A DNA stretch of 16,236 nucleotides from Stenotrophomonas maltophilia (GCA_002387845.1 DGLB01000079.1:26437-42672); one strand, 5' to 3'. Numbered from the stretch's first letter, positions 1 through 7,769 are shown. Notes: generated by a model not told the origin, from the sequence alone. A program made the numbers and translations.

Positions 1-30
1 CCGGGTAGAGCCGATCCGCCGCACCGCCTG

Positions 31-936
31 CTAGCGCTTCTTCCTCACCAGCCCGGCCGACGCCGCCAGCACCGCCCGGGTCAGCAGCGCCATGGTTTTT
101 ACATCGCCCTTCCAGTGCTGCCAGTACAGCGGCACGTCCTCCCACGCGCGCTGCTTCATCAACACCAGCCGGCCGGCCTCCAGGTGCCGCTTCACCAGCG
201 GCAGTGGATTCATGGTCCAGCCCAGCCCGCCCAGGTTGGCCTGCACGAACGCGCGGGTGGATGGAATCCACCAGGTCGGTGCGGTCATCGGCAGCTCTTC
301 CCCGGCCAGGCGGCGGGCAAACCGCGCCTGCATGTCGTCCTTGCGGTTGAACACCAGCACCGGGGCCTGGGCCAGCGACTGCGCGTTGACACCTTTGGCG
401 AAGTACTTCTCGTGGAAGGCCGGGGTGCAGGTGGCGGCATAGCGGATGCTGCCCAGTGGATGGATCTGGCAACCCTGCACCGGTTCGTCCAGGGTGGTCA
501 CCGCACCCAGCACCGCGCCCTGCCGCAGCAGCGCCACGGTATGGTCCTGGTCTTCCAGGCGCAGGTCCAGGGTGGTGCCGGTCTGCTCGGCAAAGCGCAG
601 CGCGGCTTCGGTGAACCAGGTTTCCAGGCTGTCGTGATTGACCGCGACCGGGATGCTGGCCTGTGGCAGGTCCTCGTCGGCGATGCCCATGCGGTGCAGC
701 GCATCGTGCTCCAGCAGCGCGGTCTGCTCGGCCAGCTGCACCAGCACCTGACCTTCGTCCGTGGCCACCGCCGGGGAGGAACGCTTCACCAGCAGCCGCC
801 CGACCCGGTCCTCCAGCGCCTTGACCCGCTGCGACACCGCCGAGGCAGTCACATTGAGCGACTGCGCGGCGCGTTCGAAACTGCCCTCGCGGATGACGGC
901 TGCCAGGGCGCGGAGCTGGGCGTGGTCGATGCGCAT
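31..936 (-). CDS. argP: LysR-family regulator, ArgP (IciA) type
   Basis: This 301-residue protein is a LysR-type transcription activator. Residues about 1-62 form the winged helix-turn-helix (REGSFERAAQSLNVTASAVSQ), and residues about 90-295 form the two-lobed effector-binding domain. The length, the IREGSFERAA start and stretches such as AVNHDSLETW and the C-terminal LYWQHW match E. coli ArgP (297 residues), which senses lysine and arginine and activates argO. It is divergent from an ArgO-type exporter across 134 bp that contains a T-N11-A dyad, the classic arrangement for regulator and target. The start is the CAT at 934-936; no longer in-frame start is needed to complete the HTH. Family identity is strong. 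Effector specificity is inferred from homology and context. Confidence 0.9.
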   Translation of the reverse strand: MRIDHAQLRALAAVIREGSFERAAQSLNVTASAVSQRVKALEDRVGRLLVKRSSPAVATDEGQVLVQLAEQTALLEHDALHRMGIADEDLPQASIPVAVNHDSLETWFTEAALRFAEQTGTTLDLRLEDQDHTVALLRQGAVLGAVTTLDEPVQGCQIHPLGSIRYAATCTPAFHEKYFAKGVNAQSLAQAPVLVFNRKDDMQARFARRLAGEELPMTAPTWWIPSTRAFVQANLGGLGWTMNPLPLVKRHLEAGRLVLMKQRAWEDVPLYWQHWKGDVKTMALLTRAVLAASAGLVRKKR

Positions 937-949
937 CGTCTTAAGTTCC

Positions 950-975
950 GCTAAAGATGGTTTAGCAAGTTTAGC
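950..975. promoter_or_regulatory. Putative ArgP operator in the argP-argO intergenic region
   Basis: The sequence GCTAAA-GATGG-TTTAGC (950-966) is a perfect 6-bp inverted repeat with a 5-bp centre. It contains T952-N11-A964, the LysR-type T-N11-A signature. A third half-site copy, TTTAGC, follows at 970-975. It is the only AT-rich patch in an otherwise GC-rich gap and lies just 13 bp upstream of the argP start, so binding here could both autoregulate argP and activate argO. The site is read from the sequence; its binding by ArgP is inferred. Confidence 0.6.
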
Positions 976-1070
976 TCTACTTTTCCATGTTGCGGCGCGA
1001 CAATACGCGCCATCCGGTGCTGTACGCCTTGGCGAGGCACCACCCCCATGGCAAGACAGGCGGTACTCCC

Positions 1071-1706
1071 ATGTTCTCCTTCATCTCCGGCGGCCCCGGT
1101 CTGGCCGCGTGGTTCAGTGGCGCAGCCGCAGGCATCGGCCTGTTCGCGGTGGTGGGCGCGCAGAGCGCCTTCATCCTGCGCCAGGGCATCCTGCGCAAGC
1201 ACATCGTGCCGGTGGTGGCGACCTGCGCGGCGATCGATGCGGTCTTCATCTTTGCCAGCGTGGCCGGGTTGAACACCCTGACCCGTGCACTGCCGTGGCT
1301 GACCACCGTGGTGCTGTGGGGCGGCGTGACCTTCCTGGCGTGGTACGCCTGGCAGTCGGCACGCCGTGCGCTGGCCGGTACCGGTGGCCTGCAGATGGAC
1401 GACAGCGACAATACGTCGCGCCGTGCGGTCCTGACCGCTGCGGTTGGCTTCTCGCTCATCAACCCGCATTTCTGGCTGGACATGATGGTCATCGGTTCGA
1501 TCGCCGACAACTTCGGCACCGAGCGCATGGCCTTCGCCGCCGGCGTGGTCACCGCCAGCTGCCTGTGGCTGACCGCCCAGGGCCTGGGGGCCCGCCTGCT
1601 GGCTCCGCTGTTCACCAAGCCCAAGACCTGGCGCATCCTCGACGGCACCATCGCGGTGATCCTGTCGGTGCTGGCGCTCAGCCTCGCGTTCCGCGGCGTG
1701 CACTGA
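1071..1706 (+). CDS. argO: LysE/ArgO-family basic amino acid exporter
   Basis: This 211-residue inner-membrane protein has about six hydrophobic segments and belongs to the LysE family, which exports arginine, lysine or toxic analogues. E. coli ArgO is also 211 residues, and both begin MFS. Shared landmarks are the AQSAF..RQGI segment (about residues 30-39), WGGVTFLAWYAWQS, and the conserved NPHFWLD (N131-P132-H133). An in-frame ATG at 987 exists, but it would add a charged, non-conserved 28-residue extension. The ATG at 1071 follows AGGCGG (1058-1063) and matches the family start. Where the family usually has GPQN, this protein has G29-A-Q-S32, losing the proline and asparagine. It is divergent from argP and closed by a strong terminator at 1735-1766, so it is probably monocistronic. 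Confidence 0.88.
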   Translation: MFSFISGGPGLAAWFSGAAAGIGLFAVVGAQSAFILRQGILRKHIVPVVATCAAIDAVFIFASVAGLNTLTRALPWLTTVVLWGGVTFLAWYAWQSARRALAGTGGLQMDDSDNTSRRAVLTAAVGFSLINPHFWLDMMVIGSIADNFGTERMAFAAGVVTASCLWLTAQGLGARLLAPLFTKPKTWRILDGTIAVILSVLALSLAFRGVH

Positions 1707-1734
1707 TACCTCTCTCCGTCAGTGCAGGTCACCC

Positions 1735-1766
1735 ATGGCACCGCGCAAGCGGTGCCATTTTTATTT
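1735..1766 (+). terminator. Rho-independent terminator after argO
   Basis: A perfect 10-bp stem ATGGCACCGC/GCGGTGCCAT with a GCAA loop is followed by TTTTATTT. It lies 29 bp after the argO stop and upstream of the -10 box of the next gene, so it insulates the peptidase gene from argO transcription. Confidence 0.9.
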
Positions 1767-1783
1767 GTGCGGCCGGTTGCGGC

Positions 1784-1813
1784 TAGAATCGCGACTCCGG
1801 ACATGGGGTCCGG
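1784..1813 (+). promoter_or_regulatory. Promoter -10 box plus CCGGAC-N5-GTCCGG dyad, first S9 peptidase
   Basis: TAGAAT (1784-1789) is a good -10 candidate. No clear -35 is visible; 17 bp upstream is TTATTT, inside the terminator T-tract. The inverted repeat CCGGAC-ATGGG-GTCCGG (1797-1813) begins about where transcription should start and ends 16 nt before the ATG. The same -10 box and the same dyad at the same distance from the ATG recur before the second S9 gene. It could be a repressor operator or a 5'-UTR hairpin. Confidence 0.55.
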
Positions 1814-1829
1814 CCCTGGGGGGGGATGG

Positions 1830-3803
1830 ATGCGCAGGATGATGAGCGCCGCGCTGCTGGGCGTGGTGTGTGTGTTGCTGCCGGCATGGGCCGGGGCGGT
1901 GGATCTGGAGCGTTTCCTGCGCGAGGAAAGCTTCAATGAAATGAAGTTGTCGCCAACCGGCGAATACCTGGCCGCAACCGTGCCGATGGAGGACTCCACC
2001 GCAGTGGCGATCCTGCGTCGCAGCGACATGAAGCTGGTCGGGGCATTCCGGCCGCAGAAGCACAACCATGCCGACACCTTCGAGTGGGTCAGCGACCAGC
2101 GTCTGGTGATCGGCCTGGCCAAGAAGTTCGGCCGGCTGGATGCGCCGCAGGCGACCGGCGAACTGTACGGCATCAATGCCGATGGCCAGGACGGCGAACT
2201 GCTGGTGGGCTACCGCAAGGGCAGCCAGGCGGCGGGCAACCATGCCGAAGCACGGCTGGCCTGGGGCATTGCCGCCGAACTGATGGAAGCGGCACCCGCC
2301 GGAGACGGCAGCGCGCTTATCGAAGTCAGCCTGTTCTCCGAAAAGGCATCTTCCCAGGTCGAACGGATGGACGTGGCCACCGGCAAACGAACCTTGGTGA
2401 TCCGTTCACCGGTGCCACGAGCGTCCTTCCGAACCGACGCGCAGGGCGAGGTCCGCTTCGCCACCGGGTTCGCCGATGACCGCGTCAGCCGTCTTTACTA
2501 CCGCGACCCCGGGGCGGAATGGCGGCCCGTGCACGAAACCTCGCGCACCGGGCGCGCCCAGGTGCCTGTGGGCTTCGGGGCCGATGGCCAGCCCTACCTG
2601 CTGGTGGAGCAGGCCGAGGGGCCTGACGCCATCGTCGCCTGGAACGCGAAGACCGACGAGCGCCAGATCGTACTGCGTGACCCGGTGGTCGATCCGGGCC
2701 GGATCATCTATCAGCCGGGAACCCGTACCCCGGTCGGGGCGCTGTTCTTCGGTGATGCCCCGCATACCCGCTTTTTCGACGAAGGATCCAGTACGGCGCG
2801 GCTGTACCGCAGCCTGGAGGCGGCACTGAAGTCGCCGCTGTTCATCACCTCCAGCACCCGCGACGGAGGGCTGGTGCTGGTACGGACCTGGTCCGGGCAG
2901 AATCCGGGCGACTTCTATCTGTACGACACGGTCAAGAAGCATGCCTCCCTGCTGACCAGTCGCAGCCACTGGATCGACGTGGAGACCACCGCGCGGGTGC
3001 AGCCGGTATCGCTCAAGGCCCGCGATGGCCTGGCATTGCACGGGTTCCTGACCGTGCCGCATGGCAAGGACGCGAAGGGCCTGCCGCTGGTGGTGCTGCC
3101 GCACGGCGGGCCGTTCGGAGTGTTCGACGACGGTGGCTACGAGCGGGAAACGCAGATGCTGGCCGACGCTGGCTACGCGGTGCTGCAGATCAACTTCCGC
3201 GGCTCGTCCAACTATGGCTTCGCGCACACCGTGGCCGGCAAGCAGCAGTGGGGCGGAACCATGCAGGATGACGTCACCGACGCCACCCGCTGGGCCATTG
3301 CGCAGGGCATTGCCGACCCCGCCCGCATCTGCCTATACGGGGCCAGCTATGGTGCGTATGCCGCCATGATGGGGCCGATCCGCGAGCCGGGTCTGTACCA
3401 GTGCGCGGCCGGCTACGTAGGCGTGTATGACCCGGCACTGATGTACGCCCGCGGCGATACCGGCGACAGCAAGACCGGGCGTGTGTACCTGCGCGAGTGG
3501 GTGGGCGAGCAGAAGGACCTGGGCCCGCGCTCGGTGATCGCGCGGGCCGCGAACATCCAGGTACCGGTGTTTCTGGCGGCAGGTGGCGAGGATGAGCGCG
3601 CCCCGATCACGCACACGCGGCGGCTGGAAGCGGCGCTGAAAAAAGCCGGCACGCCGGTGGAAGCGCTGTACTACAAGACCGAGGGCCATGGTTTCTACAC
3701 GCCCGAGCACCGGCGCGAGTACTACACCCGCCTGCTGGCGTTTCTGGCGCGGACGCTGGGTGGGAAAACCGCCACGCCAGCCGGCACCGCCGCCTCGCCA
3801 TAA
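1830..3803 (+). CDS. S9 (prolyl oligopeptidase) family serine peptidase, exported
   Basis: This 657-residue peptidase probably acts in the periplasm on short peptides. Residues 1-23 look like a signal peptide (charged MRRMM, a hydrophobic core, then AWAGA before VDLERF). Residues about 30-390 are the beta-propeller-like region and about 410-650 the alpha/beta-hydrolase. The catalytic triad is visible: Ser506 in GASYGAY, Asp588 in GGEDERAP and His620 in EGHGFY. HGGPFGVFD just into the hydrolase domain is the usual oxyanion-side motif. The frame is open from 1722, but the ATG at 1830 follows a G-rich Shine-Dalgarno stretch and begins the signal peptide. The next gene is a homologue of identical length, so this is half of a tandem duplication. 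Exact specificity cannot be read from the sequence. Confidence 0.88.
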   Translation: MRRMMSAALLGVVCVLLPAWAGAVDLERFLREESFNEMKLSPTGEYLAATVPMEDSTAVAILRRSDMKLVGAFRPQKHNHADTFEWVSDQRLVIGLAKKFGRLDAPQATGELYGINADGQDGELLVGYRKGSQAAGNHAEARLAWGIAAELMEAAPAGDGSALIEVSLFSEKASSQVERMDVATGKRTLVIRSPVPRASFRTDAQGEVRFATGFADDRVSRLYYRDPGAEWRPVHETSRTGRAQVPVGFGADGQPYLLVEQAEGPDAIVAWNAKTDERQIVLRDPVVDPGRIIYQPGTRTPVGALFFGDAPHTRFFDEGSSTARLYRSLEAALKSPLFITSSTRDGGLVLVRTWSGQNPGDFYLYDTVKKHASLLTSRSHWIDVETTARVQPVSLKARDGLALHGFLTVPHGKDAKGLPLVVLPHGGPFGVFDDGGYERETQMLADAGYAVLQINFRGSSNYGFAHTVAGKQQWGGTMQDDVTDATRWAIAQGIADPARICLYGASYGAYAAMMGPIREPGLYQCAAGYVGVYDPALMYARGDTGDSKTGRVYLREWVGEQKDLGPRSVIARAANIQVPVFLAAGGEDERAPITHTRRLEAALKKAGTPVEALYYKTEGHGFYTPEHRREYYTRLLAFLARTLGGKTATPAGTAASP

Positions 3804-3808
3804 CCGAC

Positions 3809-3835
3809 ACGCGCACGGGCACCGCCCGTGCGCGT
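3809..3835 (+). terminator. Strong hairpin between the tandem S9 genes; possible U-less terminator
   Basis: ACGCGCACGGGC-ACC-GCCCGTGCGCGT is a perfect 12-bp stem with a 3-nt loop, starting 5 nt after the stop of the first peptidase. No T-run follows, so a standard intrinsic terminator is not proved. It ends 5 bp before the -10 box of the second peptidase and covers where a -35 element would lie, so it may also affect that promoter. Confidence 0.5.
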
Positions 3836-3840
3836 CTGAC

Positions 3841-3871
3841 TAGAATCGACTATTCCGGACAAGGTGTCCGG
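3841..3871 (+). promoter_or_regulatory. Promoter -10 box plus CCGGAC-N5-GTCCGG dyad, second S9 peptidase
   Basis: TAGAAT (3841-3846) is followed by the inverted repeat CCGGAC-AAGGT-GTCCGG (3855-3871). Here the stem can extend to 7 bp with an AGG loop. The dyad ends 16 nt before the ATG at 3888, exactly as in the upstream paralogue. Conservation of the dyad while its centre has diverged suggests it is functional. No convincing -35 element is visible. Confidence 0.55.
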
Positions 3872-3887
3872 CTCAACAGGGGGAAGG

Positions 3888-5861
3888 ATGCGTTACTCGA
3901 GCCTGGCGGCATGGGCCGCCGCAGCGCTGCTGTGTCTGCCGGTGGCCTCGGCGACGGCGCTGGATCTGGAGCAGTACCTCAAGCGCGACACGTTCACCGA
4001 TATCAAGCTGTCCCCCGGTGGCGACTACTACGCCGCCACGGTGCCGATGGAAGACCGCACCGCGCTGGCCATCCTCAGCCGCAGCACCGGCAAGGTGGTG
4101 GGCTCATTCGTGCCGCCGCGCGACAACCACGCCAGCCATTTCAGCTGGGCCAACAACGAACGCGTGCTGATCGGCCTGGCCGAAAAGTTCGGCGCGCTGG
4201 ACGAGCCGCGGCTGACCGGCGAACTGTATGCCATCAACGCCAACGGCGGGCGTGGCGAATTGCTGGTCGGCTACCGGGTGGAGGGCAAGGGCCCCGGTTC
4301 CCGCATCCAGCCCAAGAAGGTGGAAGACGTTGCCGCCTTCCTGATCGACACGGTGCCGCAGGACGACCGCAACGTGCTGGTCTCCATCTGGCCGTTCAGC
4401 GAAGACCCGTTCACCCGCGTCGACCGTCTGGAAATCAACAGTGGCCGGCGTGTCACGGTGGCGCGTTCGCCGGTGCGCAATGCGGATTTCGTCAGCGACG
4501 CGCAGGGCCAGATCCGCTTCGCGCACGGTTCCGGCGCGGACAACAACAACAAGCTCTACTACCGTGAGTCGAGCACCAGCAACTGGCTGCTGATCAACGA
4601 CGAAGGGGCCAACAAGCGTATCGAGCGCGCGCTGGGTTTCTCTGAAGACGGCAAGCAGGCTTACCTGCGGGTGGAGCAGGCCCGTGGCCCCGATGCCATC
4701 GTCAGCTGGGATCCGGTCACCGACAAGCGCACGGAACTGCTGCGCGACCCGGTGGTTGACCCGGATCGGCTGATCTACCGGCCGGGTACCCGCATTCCGG
4801 TGGGCGCGCTTTACCTGGGCGACAAACCGCGTACGCGCTTCTTCGACGAGCAGTCGGCCGACGCGCGCCTGTACCGCAGCCTGGAAGCTGCTTTTGGCGG
4901 CGACGCGGTGTTCATCACCTCCAGTACCCGCGACGGCAGCCAGGTGCTGGTGCAGGCCTGGTCGGGGCGTAACCCCGGCGACTTCTACATCTTCGATACC
5001 GTCGCCAAGAAGGCCGAACACCTGATCAGCCGCAGTGCCTGGGTCGATCCGGAAAAGACCGCCAAGGTGCAGCCGTTTGCCTTCAAGGCGCGCGATGGCA
5101 TGCAGTTGCATGGTTACCTGACCACGCCCGCCGGCAGCAGTGGCAGGCAACCCATGGTGGTGCTGCCGCATGGCGGCCCGTTCGGTGTGTTTGACGATGG
5201 CAGCTACGACATCGAATCGCAGATGCTGGCCGCTGCCGGCTACGCGGTGCTGCAGCTGAACTTCCGTGGCTCGGGCAACTTCGGCCGGGCCTACCAGGCC
5301 GCCGGCGCGAAGCAGTGGGGGCGGACCATGCAGGACGACGTCACCGATGCCACCCGCTGGGCGATCGAGCAGGGCCACGCCGATGCGTCGCGCATCTGCA
5401 TCTACGGAGCCAGCTACGGTGCGTACGCCGCGCTGATGGGCGCGGCGCGCGAACCGGGGCTGTACAAGTGTGCGGCCGGCTATGTGGGTGTGTACGACCT
5501 GCCGATGATGTTCAGCCGGGGGGACATCCAGCGCACCGGCTCGGGCGAGACCTTCCTGAGGGAATGGCTGGGCGACCCGGCGCAGCTGGGCGAGGTGTCA
5601 CCGGTCAATCTGGCCGCCAGCATCAAGGTGCCGGTGTTCCTGGCCGCCGGCGGTGAAGACCAGCGCGCCCCCGAACAGCACACCAAGCGCATGGAAGCGG
5701 CGCTGAAGAAGGCCGGCGTGCCGGTGGAGTCGCTGTATTACTCCACCGAAGGACACGGCTTCTACACCGACCCGCATCGTCGCGAGTACTACAGCAAGCT
5801 GCTGGCGTTCCTGTCGCGCAGCCTGGGCGGGCAGACCGCCGCGGCCGCCGCGCAGCCGTAG
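3888..5861 (+). CDS. S9 (prolyl oligopeptidase) family serine peptidase, tandem paralogue
   Basis: This is a second 657-residue exported S9 peptidase, co-linear with its upstream neighbour over its whole length. Near-identical stretches include the HGGPFGVFDDG, GYAVLQ.NFRGS and MQDDVTDATRWAI blocks. Residues 1-23 form a signal peptide (MRYSSLAAWAAAALLCLPVASATA). The propeller region follows, then the hydrolase with Ser509 in GASYGAY, Asp591 in GGEDQRAP and His623 in EGHGFY, so the triad is intact. The start at 3888 has a strong AGGGGGAAGG just upstream. It carries its own -10 box and dyad, so it need not depend on read-through. The propellers of the two copies differ more than the hydrolase domains, which fits divergence in substrate entry, but the substrate cannot be assigned. 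Confidence 0.88.
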   Translation: MRYSSLAAWAAAALLCLPVASATALDLEQYLKRDTFTDIKLSPGGDYYAATVPMEDRTALAILSRSTGKVVGSFVPPRDNHASHFSWANNERVLIGLAEKFGALDEPRLTGELYAINANGGRGELLVGYRVEGKGPGSRIQPKKVEDVAAFLIDTVPQDDRNVLVSIWPFSEDPFTRVDRLEINSGRRVTVARSPVRNADFVSDAQGQIRFAHGSGADNNNKLYYRESSTSNWLLINDEGANKRIERALGFSEDGKQAYLRVEQARGPDAIVSWDPVTDKRTELLRDPVVDPDRLIYRPGTRIPVGALYLGDKPRTRFFDEQSADARLYRSLEAAFGGDAVFITSSTRDGSQVLVQAWSGRNPGDFYIFDTVAKKAEHLISRSAWVDPEKTAKVQPFAFKARDGMQLHGYLTTPAGSSGRQPMVVLPHGGPFGVFDDGSYDIESQMLAAAGYAVLQLNFRGSGNFGRAYQAAGAKQWGRTMQDDVTDATRWAIEQGHADASRICIYGASYGAYAALMGAAREPGLYKCAAGYVGVYDLPMMFSRGDIQRTGSGETFLREWLGDPAQLGEVSPVNLAASIKVPVFLAAGGEDQRAPEQHTKRMEAALKKAGVPVESLYYSTEGHGFYTDPHRREYYSKLLAFLSRSLGGQTAAAAAQP

Positions 5862-5869
5862 TTTTCATC

Positions 5870-5898
5870 GGCAGCGCTGGCCAATGGCCGGCGCTGCC
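5870..5898. terminator. Hairpin between convergent genes, possible bidirectional terminator
   Basis: GGCAGCGCTGGCC-AAT-GGCCGGCGCTGCC pairs over 13 bp with a single G-T wobble. It fills the 59-bp gap between the stops of the plus-strand S9 peptidase and the minus-strand POT transporter. No T-run follows on either strand, so it may instead be an mRNA 3'-end stabiliser or a degenerate REP-type palindrome. Confidence 0.5.
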
Positions 5899-5920
5899 AA
5901 CGTCGGTGCGTCATCCAGCG

Positions 5921-7678
5921 CTATCGCACGCCGTGCATCATCCGGCGCAGCAGCGGGGCGCTGAGCAGCGCCACCACTGCACAGCCCAGCCCGATCCACA
6001 TCAGCAGCCAGAACAGGTGTTCATAGCTGGCCGCGGCGCTGGCGATGTTCAGCGTTTCGCCTTCCGGCACCTCAATCGCGGCCAGCTTGCCGAACAGTGC
6101 GGCCAGGGTTTCCGAGAACGCCGTGGCCAGGAACCAGGTGCCCATCATCAGGCTGACCACGCGCGGCGCGGCCAGCTGGGTGACGGCCGACAGGCCCACC
6201 GGCGACAGGCACATCTCGCCGATTTCCAGCACCAGGTACGCCAGCACCAGCCACCACACGCTGGCCATCTGCCCGGTCGCACCCACCTGCTGGGCCGCCA
6301 GTGCCAGCGGAATGAACGACAGCGCGGCGAACACCAGGCCGTAAGCCGACTTCAACGGCTTGGAGGGATCCAGCCGGCGGCGGTCCAGCCACGCCCACAG
6401 GGCGGCAAACAACGGTGCCAGGACCACCAGGAACAGGCCACCCAGATAGGTCATCGAACCGGCGGTCTGCGGAATCACCAGGCAGTCGCGCACCAGCATC
6501 ACCAGCATCAGCGCGACGATGGCGATGAACACCGTGCGCGGGGCGGACGAGGTGGGATTGCGTTCGGACAGGCGGGCGGCGACCACGAACCCCAGGGGAG
6601 CCAGCAGCAGCGAAGCGATGGACCACGGCAGCGGGGTGCCACCCTGGATCACCAGTGCGGGCACCAGGTCCTTGGTCAGCATGCGGTCGGTGAAGGTCAC
6701 CCACGAGCCGTAGGTCTGCTCGTACAGGGTGAAGAACACCAGGGCCATGAAGATCAGCGCCATCAAGGCGATCATCTGCTGGCGCTGCACCGGCGTGCAG
6801 CGGGTACCGGTGAACCAGGCGAACCACAGCAGCACGGCGCCCAGCACCACGATCATCAGCATCAGCGCCAGGCTGATTTCGCCGCCAAGTGCGAACGCGC
6901 CGTTGGCGGCGGCCCACATCAGGGCGGCGACGGGCACCACCCCCAGCACGGCGGCACAGTAGATCAGCCATTCGCGCGGCAGGCCCAGCACGCGTTCGCG
7001 CAGCGCCGGTGCGTCTGCAGGCTCTGCGTGGCCATGCAGGTACTTCTGGCCCCACAGGAACATCACCAGGCCCACCACCATGCCGATGCCGGCCGCGCCG
7101 AAACCGTACTTCCAGCCGTAGGCCTCGCCGAGGAAGCCGCAGACCAGCGAGGCGAACAGCGCGCCCAGGTTGATGCCGGCATAGAACAGCGAGAAACCCG
7201 AATCGCGGCGCGGATCGTTCTCCGGATATAACTTGCCGACAATGGTGGAGATGTTGGGCTTGAGGAAGCCCACGCCCATGATGATCAGCGCCAGCGACAG
7301 GTAGGTCACGCCCAGCGCGGTGGTGTCGCGGATTACCTCGCCATTGACCCGCGTCGCCGCATGCCCTTCAAACGCCATGCCCAGGTGCCCCAGCACCAGC
7401 AGCACGCCGCCGAACACCACCGCTTTGCGCATGCCCAGCCAGCGGTCGGCCAGCAACCCGCCGAACACCGGGATGCAGTACACCAGACCCCCATAGGCCC
7501 CCAGCAGGTCCAGCCCGGCTTTGTCGCCGAACAGGTGGTACTTGGTCAGGTACAGCAGCAGCAGCGCCTTCATGCCGTAGAAGGAGAAGCGCTCCCACAT
7601 TTCGGTGAAGAAGCAGACGTAGACGCCCTTGGGGTGGCCGAGGAAGTCGTCGGAAGCGGGCAGGGCAGTGGCGGTCAT
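5921..7678 (-). CDS. POT/PTR2-family proton-dependent oligopeptide transporter
   Basis: This 585-residue inner-membrane major-facilitator protein imports di- and tripeptides with protons. It has the family signature ExxERFxxYG at residues 26-35 (TEMWERFSFYG), which carries the proton-coupling glutamates and arginine. The second PTR2 signature is FSLFYAGINLGAL at about 162-174. GFLKPNISTIVGKLY at about 137-151 is also typical. It is longer than E. coli DtpA/DtpB (about 490-500 residues), so extra membrane segments or loops are expected. The start at 7676-7678 precedes a normal short N-terminus but has no clear Shine-Dalgarno sequence. It lies among three exported S9 peptidases and an OPT carrier, which supports a role in peptide uptake. 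Confidence 0.92.
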   Translation of the reverse strand: MTATALPASDDFLGHPKGVYVCFFTEMWERFSFYGMKALLLLYLTKYHLFGDKAGLDLLGAYGGLVYCIPVFGGLLADRWLGMRKAVVFGGVLLVLGHLGMAFEGHAATRVNGEVIRDTTALGVTYLSLALIIMGVGFLKPNISTIVGKLYPENDPRRDSGFSLFYAGINLGALFASLVCGFLGEAYGWKYGFGAAGIGMVVGLVMFLWGQKYLHGHAEPADAPALRERVLGLPREWLIYCAAVLGVVPVAALMWAAANGAFALGGEISLALMLMIVVLGAVLLWFAWFTGTRCTPVQRQQMIALMALIFMALVFFTLYEQTYGSWVTFTDRMLTKDLVPALVIQGGTPLPWSIASLLLAPLGFVVAARLSERNPTSSAPRTVFIAIVALMLVMLVRDCLVIPQTAGSMTYLGGLFLVVLAPLFAALWAWLDRRRLDPSKPLKSAYGLVFAALSFIPLALAAQQVGATGQMASVWWLVLAYLVLEIGEMCLSPVGLSAVTQLAAPRVVSLMMGTWFLATAFSETLAALFGKLAAIEVPEGETLNIASAAASYEHLFWLLMWIGLGCAVVALLSAPLLRRMMHGVR

Positions 7679-7706
7679 CGGGTCGAAAGCGACAGATCAG
7701 GTCGCG

Positions 7707-7712
7707 ATTATG
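7707..7712 (-). promoter_or_regulatory. Candidate -10 box for the POT transporter gene
   Basis: On the minus strand this reads CATAAT, five of six matches to TATAAT, and lies 28 bp before the ATG. I could not find a convincing -35 hexamer at 16-18 bp, so this is a weak call. Confidence 0.35.
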
Positions 7713-7745
7713 ACGGTTCGGCGTCCGCGCGAGTTTGCAGCATCG

Positions 7746-7767
7746 GTAGCGCCGGCCGTTGCCCGGC
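7746..7767 (+). repeat. GTAG-tagged short palindrome, SMAG/REP-like
   Basis: GTAG (7746-7749), one base, then GCCGGCC-GTT-GCCCGGC form an imperfect palindrome with one mismatched pair. A GTAG tetranucleotide at one end of a 20-25 bp GC-rich palindrome is the hallmark of the SMAG elements described as abundant in S. maltophilia. It ends just before the stop codon of the minus-strand acyltransferase gene and could serve as an mRNA 3'-end structure. Confidence 0.55.
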
Positions 7768-7769
7768 CC

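Noticed and set aside
4..25. A SMAG-like element at the left edge (GGTAGAGCC head)
   Set aside because: No matching palindrome arm follows before the argP stop, so it is not called as a full repeat.
987..1070. Upstream ATG giving a 28-residue extension of the ArgO-type exporter
   Set aside because: The extension is charged and absent from ArgO homologues; the ATG at 1071 has a ribosome site and matches the E. coli length of 211.
761..1786. A 341-codon plus-strand frame spanning argP, the promoter region and argO
   Set aside because: It crosses the divergent promoter, reads argO in the wrong frame and gives an Arg/Pro-rich product with no domain.
4104..5378. A 424-codon minus-strand frame inside the second S9 peptidase
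   Set aside because: It is an antisense shadow with no domain; a similar frame at 2406-3227 opposite the paralogue arises for the same reason.
5906..7231. A 441-codon plus-strand frame opposite the POT transporter gene
   Set aside because: Its His/Gln-rich composition is typical of a shadow of hydrophobic antisense codons, and the minus strand carries both PTR2 signatures.
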